Source: Clostridioides difficile (GTDB taxonomy: Bacteria > Bacillota > Clostridia > Peptostreptococcales > Peptostreptococcaceae). Taken from it: a stretch of 64,000 nucleotides of DNA. The stretch is taken from NCBI GenBank assembly GCA_024919175.1, contig CP103804.1, forward strand, positions 2,294,001 through 2,358,000. The letters are read 5' to 3'. The notes under the pieces were generated by a model, which was not told the DNA's origin, made no database searches, and was given only the letters and a program-made list of their open reading frames with translations. Below are positions 35,958 through 45,393 of the stretch, one piece after another. A program made the translations under genes and the position numbers. Position 1 is the stretch's first letter; each line of letters begins with the position of its first letter.

Positions 35958-37892
35958 ATGTCTGAAAATATAAATGTTACAGAGCATTGGTTAATGGAAG
36001 AATTTTTTTATCAAGAGACAGATACACCACAAGTTTTTAAAGAAGAAAGTATAATTGCACTAGGATTTGATATAAAAATAAATTTAAAAAAAGTACTTAA
36101 TATGGGAAAAAAATCCGAAAAATATATTAATGAGAACTGTAATGACAAAGATTTTATAAAAAAATTTATGTCAGTTAAAAAAGGAGATTATTTTCTATAT
36201 AAGGCGTATCAAAATGTAGAAGGAAAAATTAAGTATAGTGTTCTTATTGGCATTGTTGAAGAAAGTTTTGAAAATGGTTATGAATTAAGTCATATTTTGG
36301 GTCATACATTACCTGTAAAATGGATGTATATATTTGATACAGTTTTAAATTGTAAAATATATACTAGTGAGTTTTATAAATTAAATAATGAAGATATAAA
36401 TACATATTTAGACATTATTAAATTACAAGATAATAAATCATTAAAAAAAAGAATAGAAGAAAGTGACAGTAATAAATGGTACCTAAAAAACTATTATTAT
36501 ATAGATGTAGATAAGTGTGTAGAGAATGAAGAATTGTTTATTCAACCCACTAATTTAGAACAATTAGAAAACTTGAAAAATATAAATACAGATGATTATA
36601 TTTTAGTATACAATAGCGAAAAAGTAATTTATGAAGATGACCATACAATGAAAAGCTTATTTGGTGTTTGTCAAGTTAAAGAAGGTTTTGATAAAGATAA
36701 AATAACTACTTCAGAAGGTGGATGTTTTTTACCTGTAGAATGGATAGAAAATGAAAAAGAGAGTATTGATGGAAATGCATGGGTTATCTTTGAAAATAAT
36801 AATTTAGTTGAAAAATATATAAAAAGATATACTAATAAAATTCCGTTAAATACTATACTTTATGGTCCACCAGGGACTGGTAAAACATATAATGCAAAAC
36901 AAATAGTTTATAATTTAATAAATGAAACTAGTTTAAAAAATAATGATTGTACAAGTTATATAGATTATAAAAATAATGTGGAATTTTGTACTTTTCATCA
37001 ATCATATGGATATGAAGAATTTATAGAAGGTCTCAAGTCTGATGGTGAAGGCAATTTTAAGCCAGAAGATGGTATATTGAAGGATATAGCTATAGAAGCA
37101 TGTTATGATGGGTTGAAACTTGAAAAGAAGCTAAATTTTGAGCTAGAAAAAGATACTTTAACTTTAGAAGATATAAAGTCAAGAAAAAAGATGTTGGTGC
37201 TTGATAATATAGAAGATGTTGAAAACTTTAATTTTGAAGAATCAGAAAACTATATTTTAATAATAGATGAAATCAATAGAGGGAACATATCTAAAATATT
37301 TGGCGAGTTAATAACATTATTAGAAGATGATAAAAGACTTACGAAATCAAATCAAACTATTGTCAAACTACCATATTCAAAAGAAAAATTTTCTTTACCT
37401 CCAAATTTGTATATAATTGGTACTATGAATACATCAGACAAATCAATAGCTCTTTTAGATATAGCTTTGAGGAGAAGGTTTGATTTTGAAGAAATTATGC
37501 CAGACTATGATTTACTGTCTGTTATAGATGGAATAGATGTCAAAAACATGCTATATACAATCAATAAGAGAATAGAGTTTTTATATGATAGAGACCATGT
37601 TATTGGACAGGCTTACTTATTAAATGTAGAAAATATTGATGATATAGTAGTAGTATTTAGAAAAAAAATAATACCACTTCTTCAAGAGTATTTCTATTAT
37701 GACTCAGAAAAAGTAGGACTTATTTTAGGTGGTATAGGTAAAAATGAAAAAGATAAATATATTGTTTATAAGGAAGAAATCACAGCATCTAAATTATTTA
37801 AAAATAATAATTCATCAATAATGGAAAGCAAAGTTAATTATTGTATAAAACGAAATATATCTATTGAGGAGTTAAAAAATATATATGAGTAA
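35958..37892 (+). CDS. mcrB: McrB-like AAA+ GTPase with N-terminal reader domains
   Basis: The 644-residue protein is the motor of a modification-dependent restriction system. Residues about 60-115 and 195-260 each look like an EVE/PUA-type beta-barrel (KKGDYFLYKAY ... LPVKW and NTDDYILVYNS ... LPVEW), the kind of fold that reads modified bases; this is inference. The AAA+ core starts at the Walker A GPPGTGKT (303-310). LIIDEINRGN (Walker B, D437 E438) follows, then the McrB signature MNTSDKS (490-496) and the RRRF arginine finger. Its end overlaps the McrC gene by eight bases. It normally forms hexamers that drive McrC. Confidence 0.92.
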   Translation: MSENINVTEHWLMEEFFYQETDTPQVFKEESIIALGFDIKINLKKVLNMGKKSEKYINENCNDKDFIKKFMSVKKGDYFLYKAYQNVEGKIKYSVLIGIVEESFENGYELSHILGHTLPVKWMYIFDTVLNCKIYTSEFYKLNNEDINTYLDIIKLQDNKSLKKRIEESDSNKWYLKNYYYIDVDKCVENEELFIQPTNLEQLENLKNINTDDYILVYNSEKVIYEDDHTMKSLFGVCQVKEGFDKDKITTSEGGCFLPVEWIENEKESIDGNAWVIFENNNLVEKYIKRYTNKIPLNTILYGPPGTGKTYNAKQIVYNLINETSLKNNDCTSYIDYKNNVEFCTFHQSYGYEEFIEGLKSDGEGNFKPEDGILKDIAIEACYDGLKLEKKLNFELEKDTLTLEDIKSRKKMLVLDNIEDVENFNFEESENYILIIDEINRGNISKIFGELITLLEDDKRLTKSNQTIVKLPYSKEKFSLPPNLYIIGTMNTSDKSIALLDIALRRRFDFEEIMPDYDLLSVIDGIDVKNMLYTINKRIEFLYDRDHVIGQAYLLNVENIDDIVVVFRKKIIPLLQEYFYYDSEKVGLILGGIGKNEKDKYIVYKEEITASKLFKNNNSSIMESKVNYCIKRNISIEELKNIYE

Positions 37893-39153
37893 AAATATAT
37901 ATGTAAAGGAAACTTATGAATGGATAAAAGTAGGTAATGGTGAAAATGAGCTTACAGAAACTGAATATGAAAAATTACTTAAGTATTTAGATAGTAATAA
38001 CGATGTACTAAAGAGCAATATAATAGATATCAGATATAAAAAACTGAGATTTATAAATTATGTAGGTGTTATATGTTTTGAAAATGTAACATTGGAGATA
38101 CTTCCAAAGCTGTCATTAAGTAATAATATTTTAAAAGATAGAGAAATGCTATTACAAATGCTTTCTACCTGTAATAAGATTCCAATTATAATAAACGAAA
38201 ATATAAAATCAAGTTTAAAAAATTATAATCTCATGAATTTTTTTGTTATGTATTTTATTGAAAGTATGCAAATGCAAATTAAGAGAGGGATTTATTTCGA
38301 ATATATAAATAAGATAGATAATTCAAATGTTGTAAAAGGTAAGATATTACTAAGTAAATATGCAAGAGAAAAAAATATATCTCCAATGAAAATAAAATGT
38401 GAATATGATGAGTATAGCGAAAATAATTTTTTGAATCAAGTTTTAAAAAGGGCATGTGTATCTATTTTATGTAGAATAAATGATAATTTAATTCAAAATA
38501 AGATAAAAAAAATTTTGAGCTATTTTTATAATGTGGATTTAATTTATATAAATAGAGATGAACTATTAGATTATAAATTTTATAAAAATAATGATAGATT
38601 TAAAGATTGTTACTCATTAGCTAAACTTATACTTTTAAATTTATCGATGGATAATAGCGAAAATAATCAAGATGCATTTTCTATATTATTTGAAATAAAT
38701 GTTTTATATGAAGAATATATAGGAAACTTAGTCAAAAGTATATGGAATAATGAATTTAGAGAAACGTATATACAAGATAAAAGTAAATTCCTTTTAAAAA
38801 ATGAACAAACAGGAAAGAAAACTTTTAATCTAAGACCTGATATAGTTTTATATGATTCAAAATATGAATTTGAAATCATAATTGATACAAAATGGAAAGC
38901 TATTGAAGTGGATTCAAATATTTTCTATAGGTCAAGTGATATATATCAGATGTATGCATATATAACATCTTATGAAAATGCAAAAAGATGTATATTATTA
39001 TATCCTTGTATCGAAAAAGATAAAAATTACAGCTCCTGGAGGTTATTGGAGTCATTTAAAGGTAAATTTATAGAAGCAAAAACTGTAAGATTGGATGATA
39101 TAAAAAACACCATAACTGATTTGAAAAAAATAATTTTTAATTATAAATTTTAA
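37885..39153 (+). CDS. mcrC: McrC-like PD-(D/E)XK nuclease subunit
   Basis: The 422-residue protein is the nuclease partner of McrB. The N-terminal half matches the McrC adaptor region that stimulates the McrB GTPase (VGVICFENVTLEILPKL). The C-terminal nuclease has the RPDIVL aspartate (D319) and IIDTKWK (D334, K336), the complete PD-D/EXK core. It starts inside the last codons of mcrB, with GAGGAG upstream. With intact catalytic residues in both subunits, the system looks functional. A terminator lies 170 bases downstream. Confidence 0.93.
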   Translation: MSKNIYVKETYEWIKVGNGENELTETEYEKLLKYLDSNNDVLKSNIIDIRYKKLRFINYVGVICFENVTLEILPKLSLSNNILKDREMLLQMLSTCNKIPIIINENIKSSLKNYNLMNFFVMYFIESMQMQIKRGIYFEYINKIDNSNVVKGKILLSKYAREKNISPMKIKCEYDEYSENNFLNQVLKRACVSILCRINDNLIQNKIKKILSYFYNVDLIYINRDELLDYKFYKNNDRFKDCYSLAKLILLNLSMDNSENNQDAFSILFEINVLYEEYIGNLVKSIWNNEFRETYIQDKSKFLLKNEQTGKKTFNLRPDIVLYDSKYEFEIIIDTKWKAIEVDSNIFYRSSDIYQMYAYITSYENAKRCILLYPCIEKDKNYSSWRLLESFKGKFIEAKTVRLDDIKNTITDLKKIIFNYKF

Positions 39154-39274
39154 AAATAAGAATTATAAAAATAATAAAAATACATTGTATGAAGTAATAA
39201 ATAATTTTATAGCATGCAAGAACTATATAAAAATAGTAAATGAAAATTTTTGGAAGTTATTTTATATATTAAAC

Positions 39275-39291
39275 ATGGCACTGGAATTGCT
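39275..39291 (+). promoter_or_regulatory. sigma-54 promoter pointing into a terminator
   Basis: ATGGCACTGGAATTGCT has the invariant GG (39277-39278) and GC (39289-39290) ten bases apart. The expected start near 39302 is only about 20 bases before a terminator hairpin. The surrounding gap 39154-39489 contains otherwise AT-rich sequence and the leader of the activator gene. Confidence 0.75.
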
Positions 39292-39323
39292 TATTTAACA
39301 TAGAATGCTTGCAAAATAAAGAG

Positions 39324-39365
39324 AGTATACCTATTAAACTAAAATTTAAGTAGGTATACTTTTTA
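39324..39365 (+). terminator. terminator after mcrC and after the sigma-54 start
   Basis: AGTATACCTA (39324-39333) pairs with TAGGTATACT (39351-39360), followed by TTTTT. It can end both mcrC read-through and any short sigma-54 transcript. Confidence 0.83.
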
Positions 39366-39489
39366 TTAAGCCTCATTTGAAAATTAAAATATTATTGCAA
39401 AATTATAACTAAGCTTTTCTGTTATGATATAATTAAATAGATAATTTGAATGATGATTATATATAATACTTATTTGGAGTTGATATTTT

Positions 39490-40530
39490 ATGGATAAACA
39501 CAGTGATTCAGTAATGTATGGTGGAATGGAAGTATACAATATTTGGGGAACAACAACAGTAGACTCTATAATTGGAGAGTCTGATGTAATGCTTGCTCTT
39601 AAAAATAGAATTTGTAAAATTGGAAATAGTGATTCTACTGTAGCGATAACTGGAGAAAGTGGCACTGGAAAAGAATTAATAGCAAGAGCCATTCATCTCG
39701 CAGGAAACAGAGGGAATAAAACATTCGTTGCTATAAACTGTGCTGCTATACCAGAACCCTTACTAGAAAGTGAACTTTTTGGGTATACAAAAGGAGCTTT
39801 TAGTGGGGCAGATTCAAAAGGCAAAATTGGTAAATTTGAATTAGCTAATGGAGGAGTTGTATTTCTAGATGAGATAGGAGACATGCCAATTCAATTACAA
39901 TCAAAGCTTTTGAGAGTGTTACAGGAAAAGAAGTTTACAAGAATAGGTTCAAATGAACTAATGGATATAGATGTTAGAATTATATCAGCCACTAATAGAG
40001 ATTTATTTGAGTTAGTTAAAGAAAATAAATTTAGAGAAGACTTATATTATAGATTAAATGTGATTCCTCTAGAAGTGCCTCCTCTTAGAGAAAGAGGAGA
40101 TGATATACAAATATTAATAAATAATTTTATAGATAAATATTCAAGAAAGATGAAGAAAAATGTATACCATATAGAGCCAGATGTAGAACATATGCTGCTT
40201 AAATATCCGTGGCCAGGAAATATAAGAGAATTAGAAAATACTATAGAACTAGCTTTAAACCTTCTTGAGGAAGATGGGATAATACATAAAGGTATAATAA
40301 ATAGAAAGATAATTGAATATTTTAAGCTAAACAAAATAAATATAAAGTTGCTTGAGGAAAGTGACTATGAGATAAACATGGAACAAGATATACTTACCCT
40401 TGAAGAATTTGAGAGAGCATATATAAAAAAGGTATTAAAGTTTTATGGAAATGATACTAAATCTAAAAAGTTAGCTGCTAAAAAGCTTGGAATATCACTA
40501 GCGACATTGTATAGAAAGATAGATGTGTAA
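39490..40530 (+). CDS. sigma-54-dependent transcriptional activator, no sensory domain
   Basis: The 346-residue protein is nearly all AAA+ enhancer-binding core: Walker A GESGTGKE (55-62), the sigma-54 contact loop GAFSGA (102-107; threonine replaced by serine), Walker B GGVVFLDEIGDM, the R-finger region FREDLYYRLNV, and a Fis-type helix-turn-helix at the C-terminus (KKLAAKKLGISLATLYRK). Only about 25 residues precede the core, so the usual PAS, GAF or receiver sensor is missing. It lies directly upstream of sigma-54 promoters at 40750, 49150 and 62059 and is their likely activator. The start is ATG preceded by TGGAGT. Confidence 0.9.
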   Translation: MDKHSDSVMYGGMEVYNIWGTTTVDSIIGESDVMLALKNRICKIGNSDSTVAITGESGTGKELIARAIHLAGNRGNKTFVAINCAAIPEPLLESELFGYTKGAFSGADSKGKIGKFELANGGVVFLDEIGDMPIQLQSKLLRVLQEKKFTRIGSNELMDIDVRIISATNRDLFELVKENKFREDLYYRLNVIPLEVPPLRERGDDIQILINNFIDKYSRKMKKNVYHIEPDVEHMLLKYPWPGNIRELENTIELALNLLEEDGIIHKGIINRKIIEYFKLNKINIKLLEESDYEINMEQDILTLEEFERAYIKKVLKFYGNDTKSKKLAAKKLGISLATLYRKIDV

Positions 40531-40583
40531 TAATTATGCTTTTAATTCTCAATTCTAAAATTTGAAATTATAAAATTGATAAA

Positions 40584-40620
40584 AATCACTTGAAAAACTA
40601 TTTTCCAAGTGATTTTTTTT
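40584..40620 (+). terminator. terminator of the activator gene
   Basis: AATCACTTG (40584-40592) pairs with CAAGTGATT (40606-40614), followed by at least six T residues. Confidence 0.88.
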
Positions 40621-40749
40621 GTAATAAGATTTTATTATCCAAAAATAAAAAAAATTTAAAAGAATTTAAAAAAAGAAATAGTTTATCAAATTATCAAATA
40701 CTAACAAATATAATAAAAATTATATATGTAAAACAATTTTGTTAAAAGA

Positions 40750-40766
40750 TTGGCATTATAATTGCT
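40750..40766 (+). promoter_or_regulatory. sigma-54 promoter of purine operon A
   Basis: TTGGCATTATAATTGCT matches the -24/-12 consensus, with GG and GC ten bases apart. The start would be near 40777, about 80 bases before the permease gene. The rest of 40531-40857 is the activator terminator and AT-rich DNA where the activator may bind. Confidence 0.88.
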
Positions 40767-40857
40767 TCATATTAAATCAAGATGACAAAATAAAAAAGAA
40801 AGGATGTTGTGTGAGATAATAATAACTGTCATTAAAAAATAGTTGGGAGTGATAACC

Positions 40858-42207
40858 TTGAGTAAATATCAAAAAAGTATTTCTATGTTTGATATTGATG
40901 GAAGGCCACCAATTTTAAAGTGTTTACCACTATCAATGCAGCATATACTAGCGATGATAGTTGGAACTGTTACAGTACCTATAGTTGTGGGAGGCGCTGT
41001 GGGTGCTAGTGCGACACAGATAACACTTTTAGTGCAATATGCATTAATAATAGCTGGAATATCAACACTTATACAACTATATCCAATAGGAAACATTGGT
41101 TCAAGATTGCCTATAATTTTTGGAGTCGGCTTTACTTATGTGCCAACACTTGTAGCAGTCGGAGGAAGTTACGGACTAGCGAGTATTTTGGGAGCACAAT
41201 TAATAGGGGGAGTAGCTACAGTATTAATAGGAATATTTATAAAAAAGATAAGAAAATTTTTTCCTAATATCGTTGCAGGAACAGTAGTTTTTACAATTGG
41301 ATTATCTTTATATCCTATAGCAATAAATTATATGGCAGGTGGTGTGAATAGTCCTACTTATGGCTCTATGCAAAATTGGGCAGTAGCAGCTATAACACTA
41401 GTGGTAGTTATAGGTCTTAGCCAATTTGCAAAAGGGTATGCAAAATTGGCAGCAATATTTTTGGGAATTATAGTTGGATATTGTGTGTCTTTAGTTTTGG
41501 GCATAATAAATTTTGACCCTATTAGAGAGGCAGCTTGGTTTGCTATACCTAAGCCACTTGAATTCGGATTGGAATTTGATATACCAGTAGTAATCTCTGT
41601 AGTAATTGTAAGTATAATCAATGCTATTCAAGCAATTGGAGATTTGTCAGCTACTACAATGGGAGGTATGGATAGAAATATAACAGATAAAGAGTTATCA
41701 AGTGGAGTAGTAGGAAGTGGAATTTGTACTATGTTGGGTGCTTTGTTTGGAGGTTTACCACCATCATCATATAGTCAAAATGTAGGTATGGTAGCTATGA
41801 ACAAAGTAATAAGTAGATTTGTTCTTGGAATAGCTGGTATATTTATGTTATTATCGGGATTTGTACCTAAGTTTGGTGCATTGATGACAACTATACCATA
41901 TTCTGTTTTAGGAGGAGCTACAATATCTATATTCAGTATGATAACAATGACAGGCATAAAGTTAATTATTACAGAAGAATTGTCATCAAGGAATATTACT
42001 ATTGTAGGTTTGGCAATAGCTTTAGGCATGGGAATAACATCAGTTCCAGCAGCACAGGAAGCATTTCCTCCATTTGTAAAATTAGTATTTGGAGAATCTC
42101 CAATAGTAATTGCGACATTGGTTGCATTTGTTTTAAATCTAATAATACCAAATAAAAGTCTAGAAGATGAAGCTAAAGAAAGAGCTGTTATGGAAAAGGC
42201 TAATTAA
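40858..42207 (+). CDS. NCS2-family xanthine/uracil (uric acid) permease
   Basis: The 449-residue, 14-helix nucleobase:cation symporter starts with a TTG eight bases after GGGAG (40845-40849); an earlier TTG at 40843 overlaps that site. It shows the NCS2 features LSMQHILAMIVG, SRLPIIFGVGFTYVPT, GLPPSSYSQNVG and a TTIPYSVLGG helix. Context makes a purine such as xanthine or uric acid the likely substrate. It is the first gene behind the sigma-54 promoter. A hairpin follows before the next permease. Confidence 0.92.
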   Translation: MSKYQKSISMFDIDGRPPILKCLPLSMQHILAMIVGTVTVPIVVGGAVGASATQITLLVQYALIIAGISTLIQLYPIGNIGSRLPIIFGVGFTYVPTLVAVGGSYGLASILGAQLIGGVATVLIGIFIKKIRKFFPNIVAGTVVFTIGLSLYPIAINYMAGGVNSPTYGSMQNWAVAAITLVVVIGLSQFAKGYAKLAAIFLGIIVGYCVSLVLGIINFDPIREAAWFAIPKPLEFGLEFDIPVVISVVIVSIINAIQAIGDLSATTMGGMDRNITDKELSSGVVGSGICTMLGALFGGLPPSSYSQNVGMVAMNKVISRFVLGIAGIFMLLSGFVPKFGALMTTIPYSVLGGATISIFSMITMTGIKLIITEELSSRNITIVGLAIALGMGITSVPAAQEAFPPFVKLVFGESPIVIATLVAFVLNLIIPNKSLEDEAKERAVMEKAN

Positions 42208-42210
42208 AAA

Positions 42211-42243
42211 AAGATAATTTAAAGGGGTTGTTTAAATTATCTT
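42211..42243 (+). repeat. 13-bp perfect hairpin between two permease genes
   Basis: AAGATAATTTAAA (42211-42223) and TTTAAATTATCTT (42231-42243) are exactly complementary with loop GGGGTTG. No T run follows, so it more likely stabilises the upstream message or acts as a weak attenuator. The rest of 42244-42502 has no recognised feature. Confidence 0.7.
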
Positions 42244-42502
42244 ATTATGAGATTGTTAGATTACTTCAGATAGCTATTCATTTTAATAAGAAATTTAATA
42301 AAGAGTATACATCAGACATTTAATGTTTAGTCAAAAAGAAAATCGGGGAGGGTATATTTGCACGTTTGTTAATTTTTTATAAAAATAGCTCAGTTTAGCT
42401 GTGGTTATCGGTTGAGCAATAAATTCATGGTCATAAAAATATTTATAGAAAATAATTATAAAATATTTAGTCAAGATATTTATGTATGGGAGGATTTATT
42501 TT

Positions 42503-43864
42503 ATGAAAACACGTAATACTTCAAAATATGATGTGGATGGGATACCACCACTAAAGGAATCGGTACCTTTAGCTTTACAACATTTGTTAGCAATGATAGT
42601 AGGAAATATGGTGCCTGCAATATTAATAGCAAACGTGGTAGGACTTAACCAAGGGCAAGCGACGATGTTGATTCAAGGTTCTATGTTAGCAGCAGGTTTG
42701 GCAACGTTTTTACAATTATATCCAATACCTTTATTTAAAGGATTTAAATTAGGTTCAAGATTACCTGTAATGATGGGAATGAGTTATGTATTTTTAGGAG
42801 CCTGTCTTTCTGTAGCAGCTAAAGATGGCTTAGCAGCTTTATTTGGAGCACAAATTGCAGCTGGGGTAATCGTATTCTTTGTAGGATTTGCAGTTAAGAA
42901 AATTAGACATATATTCACTTCTATAGTTTCTGGAACTATAATAGCATGTATGGGACTTGGATTATTTGCAACAGCTATAAAGAATTTGGCAGGAGGAGAA
43001 GGTGCACAAACGTTTGGAAGTCCAATAAATTTTATAGTAGGAGTTATAGTTGCTTTTGTAATAATAATGATAAATAAGTATGGTAAAGGCCTAGTTAAAA
43101 ACTCTTCAATATTAATTGGAATATTAGTAGGATATGCTATATCTTTAGCTTTAGGATTAGTTGATTTTTCTGCAGTAAAAGGTGCAGCTATAGTATCTTT
43201 GCCAACACCAGCGGCTTTTGGATTAGAATTTAGACCAGAGTTAATAGTAATGTTTACTATTATTTACATAATAGGTATAGCTGATATGATGGGTGCATGT
43301 ACAATAGCAACAATAGGTGCGATGGACAGAGAGGTAACTGATGAAGAGTTATCATCAGTTGTTTTAGGAAACTCTGTAACTTCTATAATTTCATCACTAT
43401 TTGCAGCTCTTCCAACTGGAGTATTTAGCCAAAACACAGTAATTGTATCTATGAATAAAGTTACAAGTAGATTCGTAATCGCATTAGGAGCTCTTGTATT
43501 ATTACTAGCAGGAATATCTCCAGCATTAGGAGCAATAATGACAACTATACCATCTTGTGTTGTTGGTGGAGCAACTTTAGTAGTATTTTCATCAATAGCG
43601 ATGTCTGGTTTCTCTATCATGAGTATGGATGGTTTTACTGAAGAAAATAATCTTATAGCAGGAGTATCTATAGCAACAAGCATGGGTCTTACAACTGCTC
43701 CACAAGTTTTAGACCAATTTCCAGCGACAATTGGAACTGTTCTAGGAGGGTCAAGTATAGTTTCTGGAGCGATAATAGCTATATTACTTCAAACATTATT
43801 TAAACTAAAAGGAAATAAGAAAGCTGAAAACGTTACTTCAAACCTTGAGGAAAATATTGGATAA
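42503..43864 (+). CDS. NCS2-family xanthine/uracil (uric acid) permease
   Basis: The 453-residue membrane protein starts MKTRNTSKYDVDGIPP. GGGAGG lies nine bases before this ATG, so the earlier ATG at 42482 is not used. NCS2 motifs include LALQHLLAMIVGNMVPA, SRLPVMMGMSYVFLG, LPTGVFSQNTVIVSMNKV and IMTTIPSCVVGG. It is more like the permease at the right edge (63131) than the one just upstream. It is co-oriented with an amidohydrolase 72 bases downstream and belongs to the sigma-54 purine unit. Confidence 0.92.
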   Translation: MKTRNTSKYDVDGIPPLKESVPLALQHLLAMIVGNMVPAILIANVVGLNQGQATMLIQGSMLAAGLATFLQLYPIPLFKGFKLGSRLPVMMGMSYVFLGACLSVAAKDGLAALFGAQIAAGVIVFFVGFAVKKIRHIFTSIVSGTIIACMGLGLFATAIKNLAGGEGAQTFGSPINFIVGVIVAFVIIMINKYGKGLVKNSSILIGILVGYAISLALGLVDFSAVKGAAIVSLPTPAAFGLEFRPELIVMFTIIYIIGIADMMGACTIATIGAMDREVTDEELSSVVLGNSVTSIISSLFAALPTGVFSQNTVIVSMNKVTSRFVIALGALVLLLAGISPALGAIMTTIPSCVVGGATLVVFSSIAMSGFSIMSMDGFTEENNLIAGVSIATSMGLTTAPQVLDQFPATIGTVLGGSSIVSGAIIAILLQTLFKLKGNKKAENVTSNLEENIG

Positions 43865-43936
43865 ATGTATTAGATATGATATGAGAAAGCTATGTGATAA
43901 AATGTTGTAATGAAAGTATTAAAAGGGGGATTTAAG

Positions 43937-45331
43937 ATGATTGATATACTAATAAAAAATGCAATAGTTGTTACAGTTAATAAAAATAGAGAAGTTATAT
44001 TTGATGGAGCAATAGCTGTTCAAGGTGACAGAATCTTAGATATAGGAAATACAGCTGATGTTGAGGTGAAGTATCCAGACGTTAAAAAAGTTATAGATGC
44101 TAAAGGAAAAGTGATATTCCCTGGTTTTATAAATACTCACAATCATCTATTTCAAGTATTGTTAAAAGGTTTAGGAGATGACATGGCACTTCATGAATGG
44201 TTAAACACAATGATGTTTCCATCAGCAAAGTTCTTAACAGAACAAGATACTTATGATGCTGCAATGCTTGGATGTATGGAAGGTTTAAAAAGTGGTATAA
44301 CTACAATGGTTGATTATATGCATACACATAATAGACCAGGACTTACAGATGGAATAGTAAAAGCATATAAAGATCTGGGTATAAGAGGCGTAGTAGGTAG
44401 AGGCTGTATAGATTTAGGTATTCATAAAGAGCTTATAGAAGATGTGGAAACGGTTGAAAAAGATTTGAGAAGAGTATTTGAAAAATACCATAATTCAGAA
44501 AATGGAAGAATAAAAATTTGTGTAGCACCTTCTTCAATGTGGGCTATATCTGAAGAAATGGGTAAAATGCTTTGGAATATAGTCAAAGAGTATGATTCAT
44601 ACTTTACAGTTCATATATCTGAAACTGACTTTGCAAGAACAGCAACAAAAGATATACATGGGGAAATAGATATAAAATTACTTGAAAAATGGGGAATAGT
44701 AGGCCCAGAAGTTGTAGCAGTACATTGTGTATGTATAACTGATGAGGACATGGAAATGCTTAAAAAGTATGATATAAAAGTTTCTCACAATGTTGCAAGT
44801 AATATGTATCTTGCTTCTGGAGTTGCACCTGTTCCAGAAATGTTGAAGAAGGGGATAAATGTAAGCTTAGGACTTGATGGTGCAGCAAGTAACAATGCAC
44901 AAGACATGGTAGAGCTTATGAAATTAACAGCTTTACAACATAAAGTAAACAACTGTGACCCTCTTGCAATTTCGGCAGAAAAAGTTCTTGAAATGGCTAC
45001 AATTGAAGGGGCGAGAACGCTTAGAATGGAAAATGAAATAGGTTCTTTAGAGGTAGGAAAAAAAGCTGATTTAGTAATATTTAACTCAATGCTTTCTCCA
45101 AAATCAATACCTCTTCACAATCCTGTATCAACTTTGGTATACTCAGCTAGTATGCACAATGTAGAAAGTGTTTTAGTTGATGGAAATATAATACTTGAAA
45201 ATGGTAGAGTAACTACAATTGAAAGTGAAGAGCAAGTCTTATTGAATGCTCAGCATGCAGCAGAAGAATTATGTAAGAGAGCTAATGTAACTAATAGAAT
45301 GGAAGGACATAAGTGGAATAGCTTATACTAA
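43937..45331 (+). CDS. SsnA/8-oxoguanine deaminase-like amidohydrolase
   Basis: The 464-residue zinc-dependent amidohydrolase has the HxH motif (H68, H70 in FINTHNHLF), later metal histidines in FTVHISET and VAVHCVC, and the aspartate in SLGLDGAASNN. The family deaminates guanine-like purines or triazines. AAGGGGGA precedes the ATG at 43937 (MIDIL); an upstream start at 43910 is less well placed. A near-identical paralogue is encoded at 53281, which implies an internal duplication. It lies between purine permeases and a molybdenum hydroxylase. Confidence 0.9.
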   Translation: MIDILIKNAIVVTVNKNREVIFDGAIAVQGDRILDIGNTADVEVKYPDVKKVIDAKGKVIFPGFINTHNHLFQVLLKGLGDDMALHEWLNTMMFPSAKFLTEQDTYDAAMLGCMEGLKSGITTMVDYMHTHNRPGLTDGIVKAYKDLGIRGVVGRGCIDLGIHKELIEDVETVEKDLRRVFEKYHNSENGRIKICVAPSSMWAISEEMGKMLWNIVKEYDSYFTVHISETDFARTATKDIHGEIDIKLLEKWGIVGPEVVAVHCVCITDEDMEMLKKYDIKVSHNVASNMYLASGVAPVPEMLKKGINVSLGLDGAASNNAQDMVELMKLTALQHKVNNCDPLAISAEKVLEMATIEGARTLRMENEIGSLEVGKKADLVIFNSMLSPKSIPLHNPVSTLVYSASMHNVESVLVDGNIILENGRVTTIESEEQVLLNAQHAAEELCKRANVTNRMEGHKWNSLY

Positions 45332-45393
45332 ATATGAAACCAAGCTTGTAATGATATTCTATTACAACATTAGTTTATCTGTAGGAGGAGAAA

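Noticed and set aside
40804..40842. 12-codon upstream ORF in the operon A leader
   Set aside because: The purine-rich GAAAGG touches the ATG with no spacer, so initiation is unlikely.
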